Positions 1-7,786 are shown, numbered from the stretch's first letter. The stretch is DNA of 21,884 nt from JANFXS01 sp022791155 (GCA_949743895.1 CATJUX010000023.1:1-21884), one strand, 5' to 3'. Numbers and translations are program-made. Notes: generated from the sequence alone by a model not told the origin.

Positions 1-68
1 ATATTTATTTATTTTTTATGACGGGAATGTTACATTAGCTTTACATTGGAGTTTTTGGAGGAATATAT

Positions 69-572
69 ATGAAAAAGTTGAAAAAAAGTGAATTTGGAAA
101 ATTTTACAGCATTATGGAGGAAGCATTTCCATCTGACGAAAGAAGAAGTGAAAAATGCCAAAAGGAGCTTTTTGACGAAAAATGTTATGGCGTTGTTTCA
201 AATTTGGAAGTGAGTGTTTTCATTGCATATTGGGATTTTGAAAAATATGTTTATATTGAACATTTTGCATCGGAGGCATCAAAAAGAGGAAATGGAGAGG
301 GCGGTAATTTTTTGGATTGTTTTTTGGAAAAAATTGAAAAGCCTGTTGTTCTTGAAGTTGAGCCGCCGAACACAGAAATGGCAGCAAGACGCATAAAGTT
401 TTATGAACGCCATGGATTCAATTTTAACAGTTATTTTTATATGCAGCCAGCATATGAAGAAGGGAAATCGCCAATTGAGCTCAAAATAATGACATATCCC
501 GAAAAAATTTCGAAACATGAATTCGAAACAATCCGGGATAAAATTCACAAAAAAGTTTATAAAAAAGTTTGA
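69..572 (+). CDS. GNAT-family N-acetyltransferase, small, substrate unknown
   Basis: A 167-residue soluble protein with the layout of a GNAT acyl-CoA-dependent acetyltransferase. The segment YIEHFA (about residues 82-87) fits the beta-4 strand, followed by an acetyl-CoA pyrophosphate-binding turn of the R/Q-x-x-G-x-G type at KRGNGEGG (about 92-99). A second strand (VVLEVEPP, about 113-120) precedes the AARRIKFYERHGF helix and turn typical of GNAT motif B. GGAGG at 57-61 lies 7 nt before the ATG, which fixes the start. No signal peptide or membrane segment is seen, so it is probably cytoplasmic. Nothing identifies the acceptor substrate. It converges on the MATE gene with only 3 bp between stop codons. 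No convincing promoter is visible in the 68 bp before it, so it may be read from outside the window. Fold assignment is fairly secure; function is not. Confidence 0.75.
   Translation: MKKLKKSEFGKFYSIMEEAFPSDERRSEKCQKELFDEKCYGVVSNLEVSVFIAYWDFEKYVYIEHFASEASKRGNGEGGNFLDCFLEKIEKPVVLEVEPPNTEMAARRIKFYERHGFNFNSYFYMQPAYEEGKSPIELKIMTYPEKISKHEFETIRDKIHKKVYKKV
549..570. repeat. Direct repeat of AAAAAAGTTT at convergent gene ends
   Basis: Two exact copies of a 10-bp A-rich unit lie at 549-558 and 561-570. They encode the Lys/Val-rich end of the acetyltransferase (KKVYKKV). On the minus strand they give two T-runs just after the MATE stop codon. No stem precedes them, so I do not call a terminator. Confidence 0.5.
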
Positions 573-575
573 GAA

Positions 576-1940
576 TTATGTTTTGTCGAGGTTTTTGATT
601 GTTGATTTATAGACCTTTGTCAAGAACAATAAGGCAGTGGCAAGAGAAAACACTTCAGCGATTGGAAAGGCGAGCCAAACTAAGTTGAGGTCGCCAAATT
701 TTGAAATTATATAAGCCACTGGAAGAAGAACAACCAGTTGCCTTGTGACGCTGACGCTTAAGCTATAGAATCCTTTTCCAAAAGCCTGAAAAACAGCGCT
801 CATAACAAGCGGAAATGAGGCAAGCAGAAATTGGAGACTAACTATTTTTATGGCAGTGCGGCCAATTGAAAGCATGTTTTCTGAAGCATTGAAAATCAAA
901 AGTATGTCTTGAGAAAACATTTGAAGAATTGCAAAGCCAACAAGCATTATACAAAAGGCACTTGTGAGGCTGAGGCGTATGATTTTTATAATTCTGTCTT
1001 TTTTTCTTGCACCAAAGTTATATGCGATTATTGGCACCATGCCGTTGTTCAGGCCATAAACGGGCATCAAAACAAAGCTTTCTAACTTCATATATATGCC
1101 CAAAACAGCCGCAGCTGTTGATGAAAAGCCAAGCAATATGGCGTTCATTCCAAATGACATGACAGATGTCAAAGAACGTACCATTATGGAAGGAAATGCA
1201 ACAGAATATATTTTTTTGATGATTGCAAAGTCTGGCTTGAGCAGTTTTGGAGACAGTTTTATATCTTTGTTACAGAAATGGTTGAGAAGCACGCCAACAA
1301 AACATGAAACTGTTTGGCCTATCACCGTTGCTGTGGCCGCACCGGCAACGCCCATGGCAGGGGCGCCATATAGGCCAAATATAAGTATTGGGTCAAATAT
1401 TATATTTATCAAAGCGCCCATGGCCTGAGTGATCATTGAATATACAGTTTTTCCTGTTGCCTGAAGATACCTTTCAAAAGCTATTTGAATGTAAACCCCT
1501 ATGGAAAATATTGTGCATATTCTTGTGTATATTGTTCCACTTTCAACAACAGAAGTTATGTCAGTCTGTATAGAAAAATACAGTTCTGAGAATAATGCTC
1601 CCAAAATTGCTGTGACAGCATAGCTTAATATGAACAATATCATGCCATTGTTGGCTATTTTGTTGACAAGAGGCATGTTTTTTTCGCCAAGGCTTTTTGA
1701 AAGAAAGGCGTTCATGCCGGCTCCTGTGCCAACAGCCACTGATATTATTACATTTTGAATTGGAAAAGCGAGTGAAACTGACGTTAGTGCTGTTTCGCTT
1801 ATTTGTGAAACAAAATAGCTGTCAACAACATTGTAAAGCGCCTGAACCCACATGGATATTATTATTGGAAGTGAAATGTTTATCAGCAATTTTCCTACAG
1901 GCATTACGCCCATTTTGTTTTCATGAAATGTTTCGCCCAT
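576..1940 (-). CDS. MATE-family multidrug/cation antiporter
   Basis: A 454-residue, very hydrophobic protein with the repeated helix pattern of a 12-TM MATE transporter, a family that exports drugs or metabolites in exchange for Na+ or H+. The N-terminal signature (PVGKLLINISLPIIISMWVQALYNVVDSYFVS, then a Gly-rich GTGAGMNAFLSKSLG stretch) is typical of the clostridial branch. A four-codon longer start exists at 1952, but GAGGTG at 1945-1950 lies 4 nt before the ATG at 1940 and covers the longer start, so 1940 is preferred. It is the last gene of the aroF-tyrA-aroA-hydrolase run, 16 nt after the hydrolase stop codon, and is probably cotranscribed. The exported substrate cannot be read from sequence; linkage to aromatic amino acid genes is only suggestive. 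Family is secure. Confidence 0.9.
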   Translation of the reverse strand: MGETFHENKMGVMPVGKLLINISLPIIISMWVQALYNVVDSYFVSQISETALTSVSLAFPIQNVIISVAVGTGAGMNAFLSKSLGEKNMPLVNKIANNGMILFILSYAVTAILGALFSELYFSIQTDITSVVESGTIYTRICTIFSIGVYIQIAFERYLQATGKTVYSMITQAMGALINIIFDPILIFGLYGAPAMGVAGAATATVIGQTVSCFVGVLLNHFCNKDIKLSPKLLKPDFAIIKKIYSVAFPSIMVRSLTSVMSFGMNAILLGFSSTAAAVLGIYMKLESFVLMPVYGLNNGMVPIIAYNFGARKKDRIIKIIRLSLTSAFCIMLVGFAILQMFSQDILLIFNASENMLSIGRTAIKIVSLQFLLASFPLVMSAVFQAFGKGFYSLSVSVTRQLVVLLPVAYIISKFGDLNLVWLAFPIAEVFSLATALLFLTKVYKSTIKNLDKT

Positions 1941-1956
1941 TGCGCACCTCATATTG

Positions 1957-2541
1957 TTATTTTTGTGTTTCTAACACTTTGTCTATAGTGTTTTTAAGGC
2001 ATTCAAAAAATTCGGCATAGCCTTTTTCGGAAAGATGACAGCCGTCTTCCTGCAAATATTGAGGAAGATTTTGAAGAGAATTGAAATGGAAATTCAAGTC
2101 TGAAAGATAGGCATTATGTTTTTGGGCAATCTGTCTTAAAGTTTCACAATATGGCTCAAGCCTGTCATTGTATGTCCATGGCATAAAAACAAAGTCATCA
2201 ACAGGTGGGGGCGTTATGAATATCATTTCACATTTTTTGTTTTTGCATTTAAGTTTTTCGATCATAAGTTCAATGTTGGCTCTGTATTCAAAAAGCGTTC
2301 TATATGGCCCGTCGCCCATGGCGCTGTCGTTGGAACCGAACATGAAAGTGACAACATCAGGGTTGTGGATGAGAACGTCTTTTTGAAATCTGATGACGGC
2401 TTCTCTTGTGGTGTCGCCGTTCATTCCGCTGTTGACAAATTCAATGTTTTTATAATGTTTTTTGAGAAGATTTTCAATGTTGTCTTTTGGCCAAACTCCA
2501 TATCCAAATGTCAGGCTGTCGCCAAACAAAACAATTTTCAT
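1957..2541 (-). CDS. SGNH/GDSL-family hydrolase (esterase/lipase-like)
   Basis: A 194-residue protein with the SGNH hydrolase blocks in order. Block I is GDSLTFGYG with nucleophile Ser9, block II is the SGMNGDTT glycine, block III is GSND with the oxyanion Asn, and block V is DGCH with Asp166 and His169. The full Ser-His-Asp machinery is therefore present. Such enzymes cleave ester or acyl bonds in lipids, thioesters or acetylated sugars. There is no signal peptide, so it should act in the cytoplasm, as TesA/arylesterase-like members without a leader do. The ATG is 6 nt after the aroA stop codon. The SD is weak (AAAGG about 12 nt upstream, inside the end of aroA), suggesting translation coupled to aroA. 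Substrate unknown; membership of the family is clear. Confidence 0.85.
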   Translation of the reverse strand: MKIVLFGDSLTFGYGVWPKDNIENLLKKHYKNIEFVNSGMNGDTTREAVIRFQKDVLIHNPDVVTFMFGSNDSAMGDGPYRTLFEYRANIELMIEKLKCKNKKCEMIFITPPPVDDFVFMPWTYNDRLEPYCETLRQIAQKHNAYLSDLNFHFNSLQNLPQYLQEDGCHLSEKGYAEFFECLKNTIDKVLETQK

Positions 2542-2547
2542 TATATA

Positions 2548-3831
2548 TCATAGCCTTTCGATGTAGTCAAAAAATTCTGGAAAAGATATGTCAACGCATT
2601 CCTTGTTTTCAATGATCGAAGCTCCCTCTGCAGCAAGGGCGGCAACGGCCATGCTCATTGCGATTCTGTGATCGTTGTGGCTTTCACAGCGCGCGCCGCT
2701 CAAATTTTCTTTTCCAATGATAACCATGCCATCATCTGTTTCTTCGATATTGGCACCAAATTTTTTCAGCTCGCAAACAACGGTTTTGATCCTGTTGCTT
2801 TCCTTGACTTTCAGTTCACGAGCATCTTTTATGATTGTTTTTCCCTTGGCAAAAGCGGCGGCAACGGCCAAAACTGGAATTTCGTCTATCAATGTTGGTA
2901 TAATTTTTCCGCCGATTGTTGTTCCGCGGAGTTTGGAATGTTTCACATGTATATCGGCCACATATTCGCCACATACAGTTTTTTCATTTGATATTGAAAT
3001 GTTGGCGCCCATATTTTTCAAAACGGTTATGACGCCAGTTCTTGTTGGGTTGACACCAACGTTTTTGATTGTTATTTCTGACCCTTTGCATATAGTGGCG
3101 GCAACAATGAAATATGCCGCCGATGAAATGTCGCCGGGAACATATATTTCGCGTGAATGAAGCTCTTCAACAGGGCGGCTTATGATTTTTTCGTGTTCAC
3201 GGGATATGTCTGCACCAAAATGGTTCAGCATTATTTCAGAATGATCCCTTGTTGGAATTGGCTCAATTATTTCGGTTTTACCTTTGGAATAGAGCGATGC
3301 CAAGAGAATTGCGCTTTTCACTTGCGCGCTTGCCACAGGAAGTGTGTAGCATATTCCATTGAGTGGTGCACCGCATATTTTTAACGGCGCAAAAACTTTG
3401 CAGCCAGAAGCGTTGCCATATATTTTGGCGCCCATTTGTTTAAGAGGTGTGCACACACGATCCATTGGGCGACTTTGTATGGAACTGTCGCCTGTGATTT
3501 GTGATGTGAAATTCTGTCCGCTTAAAAGGCCAGAAAGCAGACGCATTGTTGTGCCGCTGTTGCCAACGTCAAGAATGTTTTGGGGAGCTTTAAGGCCGTG
3601 AAGTCCATTGCCGTGAACTGTAACGGAATTGCTGTCAATTTCGATTTCAATTCCCATTTCTCTGAAACATGATATTGTTGAAAGACAGTCAGCGCCGTTG
3701 AGAAACCCGTTGATTTTTGTGTCACCTTTTGCGATTGCACCAAACATAACAGCGCGGTGTGATATTGACTTGTCACCGGGAACTGTGAGGTTTCCGCTTA
3801 TGCCGCTTTTGTGGCTTATTTTTTTCTCCAT
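2548..3831 (-). CDS. aroA: 3-phosphoshikimate 1-carboxyvinyltransferase (EPSP synthase)
   Basis: A 427-residue enzyme that joins phosphoenolpyruvate to shikimate-3-phosphate, the sixth step of the shikimate pathway. The N-terminal PGDKSISHR motif holds Lys21, Ser22 and Arg26. The GNSGTTMRL loop is at about 90-98, SAQVK and RDHSE occur mid-protein, and KVKESNRI and DHRIAMS lie near the C-terminus. Length is normal and no key block is missing. GDK-S, SAQ-x-K, R-x-H-x-E (RDHSE) and N-x-T-R (NPTR) together are motifs I recall as diagnostic of class II EPSP synthases (Bacillus/CP4 type). AGGTG lies 6 nt before the ATG. It sits 39 nt after tyrA and 6 nt before the hydrolase, within the aromatic operon. 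Confidence 0.96.
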   Translation of the reverse strand: MEKKISHKSGISGNLTVPGDKSISHRAVMFGAIAKGDTKINGFLNGADCLSTISCFREMGIEIEIDSNSVTVHGNGLHGLKAPQNILDVGNSGTTMRLLSGLLSGQNFTSQITGDSSIQSRPMDRVCTPLKQMGAKIYGNASGCKVFAPLKICGAPLNGICYTLPVASAQVKSAILLASLYSKGKTEIIEPIPTRDHSEIMLNHFGADISREHEKIISRPVEELHSREIYVPGDISSAAYFIVAATICKGSEITIKNVGVNPTRTGVITVLKNMGANISISNEKTVCGEYVADIHVKHSKLRGTTIGGKIIPTLIDEIPVLAVAAAFAKGKTIIKDARELKVKESNRIKTVVCELKKFGANIEETDDGMVIIGKENLSGARCESHNDHRIAMSMAVAALAAEGASIIENKECVDISFPEFFDYIERL

Positions 3832-3870
3832 ATTATCACCTGAGGTTTATTATTTGTGAGGTATTTAATG

Positions 3871-4971
3871 CTATTCTTTTATATAGACTTCATAGTTCAT
3901 GTCTTTAAGAAGCTTGACGCTTTTTGCTCTGTCTTCCTCGCTGTCAAACGAAATCTGCAAAACGCCGCATTCATGCTCACGGCTGTTGACAATGCTCAAA
4001 TTTTTTATGTTTATGTTGTTGCTTGAGAAAAGCACAGCTATTATGGCAATTGAACCCGGGCGATCAAGCACGTCAATGACAATTTCATATCTTTTTATAA
4101 ACGACCGCGGAGTTGTGTTGGCAAAAGAGTCTCTGTATATTCTGGCATTGTCGAAATATTCCCTTATTGAATTTGTGTCATTGTTTTCTATTGAGTTTTT
4201 AATGCTTGAAATGACGTTTTCAAAATTTTCCAAAGCGCTTAAAATTTCTTTTTTGTTTTCGGAACAAATTCCGCTCCACATGTCAGAACTGGAGGAAGCT
4301 ATTCTTGTTATATCTTTGAAGCCGCCAGCCGCCAATGTTTTCATGTGTTTTTGAGGAGTGTCCATGTTTTTGACGCTGTTGCACAGTGCAGCTGCTATTA
4401 TATGAGGCACATGGCTTATGGAAGCCACAATGTGATCATGTTCACAGGCTGAAACTATGATTGGTATTGCGCCAAATGTTTCAACGGCATTTCTGAGATT
4501 TTCAATGGCTTCCGCCGGAGCGTTTCCGGCGGGAGTGAGTATATAATATGCGTTTTCGAACAAATGCTCTTTTGAAGCATTATAGCGGTATTTTTCGCTT
4601 CCTGTCATGGGGTGGCCGCCTATATATATGAATTTGTCCGAAAAGGCTTTCATTTGATCATATATGTGTTCTTTTGTGCTTCCAACATCACTGATTATGC
4701 AGCTTGGGGAAACCGTTTTGGACAGCTGTTCGGCAAAATATATAATTTTGTCAACAGGTGTGCATATAAACACAATGTCGCAGTCAGAAAAAGTATCGTC
4801 AATTTCTGTGGAATAGGCGTCTATAACACCTTCGTTGTGAGCCGTTTTCAAAACGTCGTCATTTCTGTTGCAGGCCACAACTACTGTTTTGGCATTAAAA
4901 CGGTTTTTGAAAGCCTTTGCCAACGAACCGCCTATCAACCCAAGGCCAACAATGCCAACTTTGTTAAACAT
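3871..4971 (-). CDS. tyrA: Prephenate dehydrogenase with C-terminal ACT domain
   Basis: A 366-residue enzyme that oxidatively decarboxylates prephenate to 4-hydroxyphenylpyruvate using NAD(P)+, committing flux to tyrosine. The N-terminal Rossmann fold has GLGLIGG at about residues 8-14. Family motifs DVGSTKE, GGHPMTGSEK and SHVPHIIAAAL follow, including the conserved histidines expected at the active site. The last ~75 residues (from IKRYEIVIDVLDRPGSIA) form an ACT domain, commonly an amino acid sensor, so tyrosine feedback is likely. The ATG overlaps the aroF stop codon (TGATG), implying translational coupling. A TTG one codon upstream (4974) is also possible, but GGAGG is 8 nt before the ATG, which I prefer. 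Confidence 0.95.
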   Translation of the reverse strand: MFNKVGIVGLGLIGGSLAKAFKNRFNAKTVVVACNRNDDVLKTAHNEGVIDAYSTEIDDTFSDCDIVFICTPVDKIIYFAEQLSKTVSPSCIISDVGSTKEHIYDQMKAFSDKFIYIGGHPMTGSEKYRYNASKEHLFENAYYILTPAGNAPAEAIENLRNAVETFGAIPIIVSACEHDHIVASISHVPHIIAAALCNSVKNMDTPQKHMKTLAAGGFKDITRIASSSSDMWSGICSENKKEILSALENFENVISSIKNSIENNDTNSIREYFDNARIYRDSFANTTPRSFIKRYEIVIDVLDRPGSIAIIAVLFSSNNINIKNLSIVNSREHECGVLQISFDSEEDRAKSVKLLKDMNYEVYIKE

Positions 4972-5984
4972 CAAAATTTCCTCCCCATAAGTTCAACAAA
5001 TGGCCTTATCTCGTCACAAAGTGTTTTGAAGTCGGAAGGATTGAGCGACTGTGGGCCGTCAGAAAGTGCTATGGCAGGGTTTGGATGCACCTCAACCATA
5101 AGACCGTCGGCGCCGGCTGCCACGGCGGCCTTTGCCAATGGAGCCACATAGTCCCTTATGCCTGTTGCATGACTGGGATCAACTATTATTGGAAGGTGGC
5201 TTTTGGATTTTATAACAGGAACAGCGCTCAAATCAAGAGTGTTTCTTGTGCTTGTTTCATATGTTCTTATTCCTCTTTCGCAGAGTATAACATTTTCATT
5301 TCCCTCGCTCATTATATATTCGGCGGCATTGAGCCACTCGTCAATTGTGGCGCTCATTCCTCTTTTGAGAAGCACAGGCAGTTTTGTTCTTCCAGCAGCC
5401 TTGAGCAGTTCAAAGTTCTGCATGTTTCTTGCGCCTATTTGCAGTATGTCGATATAATCAACGGCACTTTCTATGGCCGCTTCGCTTGTCACTTCACTTA
5501 TGACTTTAAGACCTGTCTTTTTGCGTGCTTCTGCCATATATTTGAGGCCTTCAACTTCAAGGCCCTGAAATGAATATGGCGAGGTTCTTGGTTTGTATGC
5601 ACCGCCGCGGAGTATCTGAGCGCCGCCGGCCAAAACGGCTTCGGCTGTTTCCATCATTTGTTCGTGGCTTTCAACGGCGCATGGCCCGGCCATGACAACA
5701 AAGTTGTTTCCGCCGATTTTAACATTCCCCAAATCGATCACTGTGGCTTCTGGGTGAAGTTTCTTGTTGGCAAGTTTATAGCTCTCGCTGACGTGAACAA
5801 TTTTTTCAACACCAGGCATAAGCTGAGGGTTGCGTTCAAGAAATATGTTTTTGTTGCCGACAACGCCTATTATTGTTATATCTTCACCTTTTGAAAGATG
5901 AGCTTTAAGGCCGCAGTTCTCAAGATTTTCTACTATATTTTTGATATTTTCCTCTGTGGAATTGTGTTTCATTACGATAATCAT
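4971..5984 (-). CDS. aroF: 3-deoxy-7-phosphoheptulonate (DAHP) synthase, class I-beta
   Basis: A 337-residue enzyme that condenses phosphoenolpyruvate and erythrose-4-phosphate, the entry step of the shikimate pathway. The first ~70 residues form a ferredoxin-like domain of the kind fused to Thermotoga-type I-beta enzymes, where it mediates feedback by aromatic amino acids. The TIM-barrel catalytic part carries MAGPCAVES, RGGAYKPRTSPYSFQG, LLKRGMSATIDEW, LCERGIRTYE and IVDPSHATG, which hold the PEP, metal and phosphate ligands of the family. AGGAGG at 5993-5998 is 8 nt before the ATG. It is the first gene of the minus-strand aromatic operon and overlaps tyrA. The symbol follows the Firmicutes habit; aroA(G) or aroG are used elsewhere. 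Confidence 0.95.
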   Translation of the reverse strand: MIIVMKHNSTEENIKNIVENLENCGLKAHLSKGEDITIIGVVGNKNIFLERNPQLMPGVEKIVHVSESYKLANKKLHPEATVIDLGNVKIGGNNFVVMAGPCAVESHEQMMETAEAVLAGGAQILRGGAYKPRTSPYSFQGLEVEGLKYMAEARKKTGLKVISEVTSEAAIESAVDYIDILQIGARNMQNFELLKAAGRTKLPVLLKRGMSATIDEWLNAAEYIMSEGNENVILCERGIRTYETSTRNTLDLSAVPVIKSKSHLPIIVDPSHATGIRDYVAPLAKAAVAAGADGLMVEVHPNPAIALSDGPQSLNPSDFKTLCDEIRPFVELMGRKF

Positions 5985-6004
5985 GTCAAAATCCTCCTAT
6001 ATTG

Positions 6005-6016
6005 CACTTTAAAGTG
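6005..6016. promoter_or_regulatory. Perfect 12-bp palindrome in the aroF leader, possible operator
   Basis: CACTTTAAAGTG is a perfect palindrome located between the inferred aroF transcription start (about 6030) and its SD. As RNA it could form only a 4-bp stem, so a protein-binding DNA dyad is more likely. I do not recognise the regulator. Confidence 0.35.
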
Positions 6017-6036
6017 ATAAAACATCTGTCCAAATG

Positions 6037-6065
6037 ATTTTATATCTTTGGATTGATAATGTCAA
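6037..6065 (-). promoter_or_regulatory. Sigma-A-type promoter of the aroF operon
   Basis: On the minus strand TTGACA (6060-6065) is separated by exactly 17 bp from TAAAAT (6037-6042), a full -35 match and 5/6 at the -10. Transcription would begin near 6030, giving a leader of about 46 nt. That is too short for a T-box or a classic attenuator. Confidence 0.75.
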
Positions 6066-6083
6066 TATTATTTGAATGGACAA

Positions 6084-6112
6084 GGATATTTTACAGCATT
6101 ATATCATATATT
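6084..6112 (+). promoter_or_regulatory. Sigma-E-type promoter of the spoIIIA operon
   Basis: GGATATT (6084-6090), 14 bp, then CATATATT (6105-6112). This fits the sporulation sigma-E pattern (KMATATT, 13-15 bp, CATACA-T) with one mismatch in each element. In Bacillus subtilis spoIIIA is transcribed by sigma-E in the mother cell, so element and gene agree. The start site would be near 6118, only about 14 nt before the spoIIIAA start codon. Confidence 0.65.
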
Positions 6113-6132
6113 AAACAAAGGGGGTACAGGCT

Positions 6133-7056
6133 TTGGGAATTAAAGATGAAATTATTTTTGCAGTTGGCGGAAATGTGAGGCCGATTTTAGAAAATGTTGC
6201 AGAAAAAATGTTCAGCAAAATTGAAGAAATACGCATAAGGGCGGGAAAGCCTGTCTCGGTCAAAATTGAAGGGAAATACTTTTATTTGACTGAAAAAGGT
6301 GAGATAGTTAGTGATTATCATAAATGTGCTGAAGTTGGAAGCCGTGATATTTTTGTGACAATGGAGATTTTGAGCGGATATTCGCTTTATGCTTACAACG
6401 AGGAAATTAAAAAAGGGTTTATAACCATAAGCGGCGGCCACAGAGTTGGAATAACAGGGACAACTGTTTTGAACAATGGCGAGGTGAGCGACATAAGAAG
6501 GATAACAAGCCTCAATTTTCGCATTGCAAAAAATTTGGCAGGGTGCGCGGAGAGCATTATAGCATATGTTGAAAACAAAAACACAATGATAATATCACCG
6601 CCAGGGTGTGGAAAAACGACATTGTTGAGGGATATAATACGCATTTTGAGCAACCGCGGCGCATGTGTTGCAGTTGTTGACGAACGTGGCGAAATTGGCA
6701 GTGGAATGGCCCAAAGCGAATGTGGTGTCAACACTGACATATTAAGCGGCTGTCCCAAGAAAAAAGGAATGGAGATGCTGCTTAGAAGCATGGGGCCGCA
6801 ATATATAGCAGTTGATGAAATTGGAGGAAACGGAGACAGCGAAGCTGTTAGTGAAATCATAAATTGTGGGGTTAAAGTTGTGTGCACAGCTCATGGAGAG
6901 ACGCAACATGATATTTTGAGAAGGAAGTCTTTGAACGAAATGATAGAGGCGCATGTGTTTGACACATTTATATTTTTGAGAGGAACAGGAGAAATAGCAA
7001 GTGTCACTGATGGATATTTTCGGCCTTTTGAAAGGAGGAGGGTGAATGTGGATTAA
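6133..7056 (+). CDS. spoIIIAA: Stage III sporulation protein AA, ATPase of the SpoIIIA channel
   Basis: A 307-residue cytoplasmic ATPase related to secretion ATPases, thought to power or gate the mother-cell channel needed for late forespore gene expression. The Walker A motif PPGCGKTT spans residues 156-163 (Lys161), and the Walker B acidic pair is Asp228-Glu229 in YIAVDEIGG. The family's GHRVGITG and IRRITSLNFRIA segments precede Walker A. The start is a TTG with a run of five G (6120-6124) 8 nt upstream; no ATG fits better. It is the first gene of the spoIIIA operon and overlaps spoIIIAB by 11 nt. Identity is secure from sequence and from the complete set of partners downstream. Confidence 0.96.
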   Translation: MGIKDEIIFAVGGNVRPILENVAEKMFSKIEEIRIRAGKPVSVKIEGKYFYLTEKGEIVSDYHKCAEVGSRDIFVTMEILSGYSLYAYNEEIKKGFITISGGHRVGITGTTVLNNGEVSDIRRITSLNFRIAKNLAGCAESIIAYVENKNTMIISPPGCGKTTLLRDIIRILSNRGACVAVVDERGEIGSGMAQSECGVNTDILSGCPKKKGMEMLLRSMGPQYIAVDEIGGNGDSEAVSEIINCGVKVVCTAHGETQHDILRRKSLNEMIEAHVFDTFIFLRGTGEIASVTDGYFRPFERRRVNVD

Positions 7057-7567
7057 AACAATAGGTTTGATGGCCGTTCTTTTTAGCAGTTATGTCATGG
7101 GGTTATATCTTTCAAAATTGTGTTCATTTAGAATACAGGATCTTGAACAGATGAAAAAGGCGGCGTCTATATTTCAGGCTGAGCTTCTATATTCGGCGTC
7201 TCCTTTGTGGGAAGTTTTTGAGCAAATATCAATGCGCACAGTTGGGCCTGTGTCAAATATGTTCAAAAAAGCTTCAGTTGATTTTGAGAGAAGGAACGGC
7301 GTTTCGGCAGAGGAAATTTGGACAAACTCTGTTGAGGCCGAAAAGGAAGGGGCATATTTCACTCCTGAGGACATTGAGAATTTGTTTTCGTTTGGAAGGA
7401 CACTTGGATTTGCCGACAAGGCGCAACAGGCCGGAAACGCCTCTTTGCTGATAAGTTACATAGAAAGTGCGCAGGAAGAAGCGCGTGAGAAACGAAAAAA
7501 AGACGAAAAGCTTTATAAAACTCTGGGAATTTTGGGCGGCGTTATGGTGTGTGTGATTTTATTTTAG
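7046..7567 (+). CDS. spoIIIAB: Stage III sporulation protein AB
   Basis: A 173-residue protein with an N-terminal membrane segment (about residues 4-22) and a hydrophobic C-terminal end (LGILGGVMVCVILF) around a mostly helical middle. This matches SpoIIIAB, a component of the mother-cell SpoIIIA complex related to type II secretion inner-membrane proteins (GspF-like). AGGAGG at 7033-7038 lies 7 nt before the ATG and inside the end of spoIIIAA, so the two are coupled. The helical segment carrying LEQMKKAASIFQAELLYSASPLWEVFEQIS is typical of the family. Position between AA and AC confirms the call. Confidence 0.94.
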   Translation: MWIKTIGLMAVLFSSYVMGLYLSKLCSFRIQDLEQMKKAASIFQAELLYSASPLWEVFEQISMRTVGPVSNMFKKASVDFERRNGVSAEEIWTNSVEAEKEGAYFTPEDIENLFSFGRTLGFADKAQQAGNASLLISYIESAQEEAREKRKKDEKLYKTLGILGGVMVCVILF

Positions 7568-7579
7568 GAGGCGGATTAT

Positions 7580-7774
7580 GTGGAGATAAATATAGTTTTT
7601 CAAATAGCGGCAGCCGGGATACTCGTTGCTGTGCTCAATCAAGTTCTTATTAGAGCTGGAAGGGAAGAACAGGCCATGATGACAACGCTTGCGGGCCTTG
7701 TTGTTGTTCTTTATTGGGTGATTCAATATATAAGCAGACTTTTTGAAACAGTTCAGACGCTGTTTAATTTGTGA
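7580..7774 (+). CDS. spoIIIAC: Stage III sporulation protein AC
   Basis: A 64-residue membrane protein with two hydrophobic helices (about residues 4-24 and 33-50) separated by a short basic/acidic loop (RAGREEQ), matching the length and pattern of SpoIIIAC. It starts with GTG; an out-of-frame ATG two bases upstream is followed at once by a stop codon, so GTG is the only workable start. AGGAGG at 7566-7571 overlaps the spoIIIAB stop and lies 8 nt upstream. SpoIIIAC and SpoIIIAD are predicted small membrane subunits of the mother-cell export apparatus. Confidence 0.93.
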   Translation: MEINIVFQIAAAGILVAVLNQVLIRAGREEQAMMTTLAGLVVVLYWVIQYISRLFETVQTLFNL

Positions 7775-7786
7775 AGTGGGTGTGGC

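Noticed and set aside
2675..3160. 161-codon open frame antisense to aroA
   Set aside because: It lies opposite conserved EPSP synthase codons and has no SD or recognisable domain.
5985..6036. Possible T-box or attenuator before aroF
   Set aside because: The inferred leader is only ~46 nt, with no T-box core sequence and no terminator stem.
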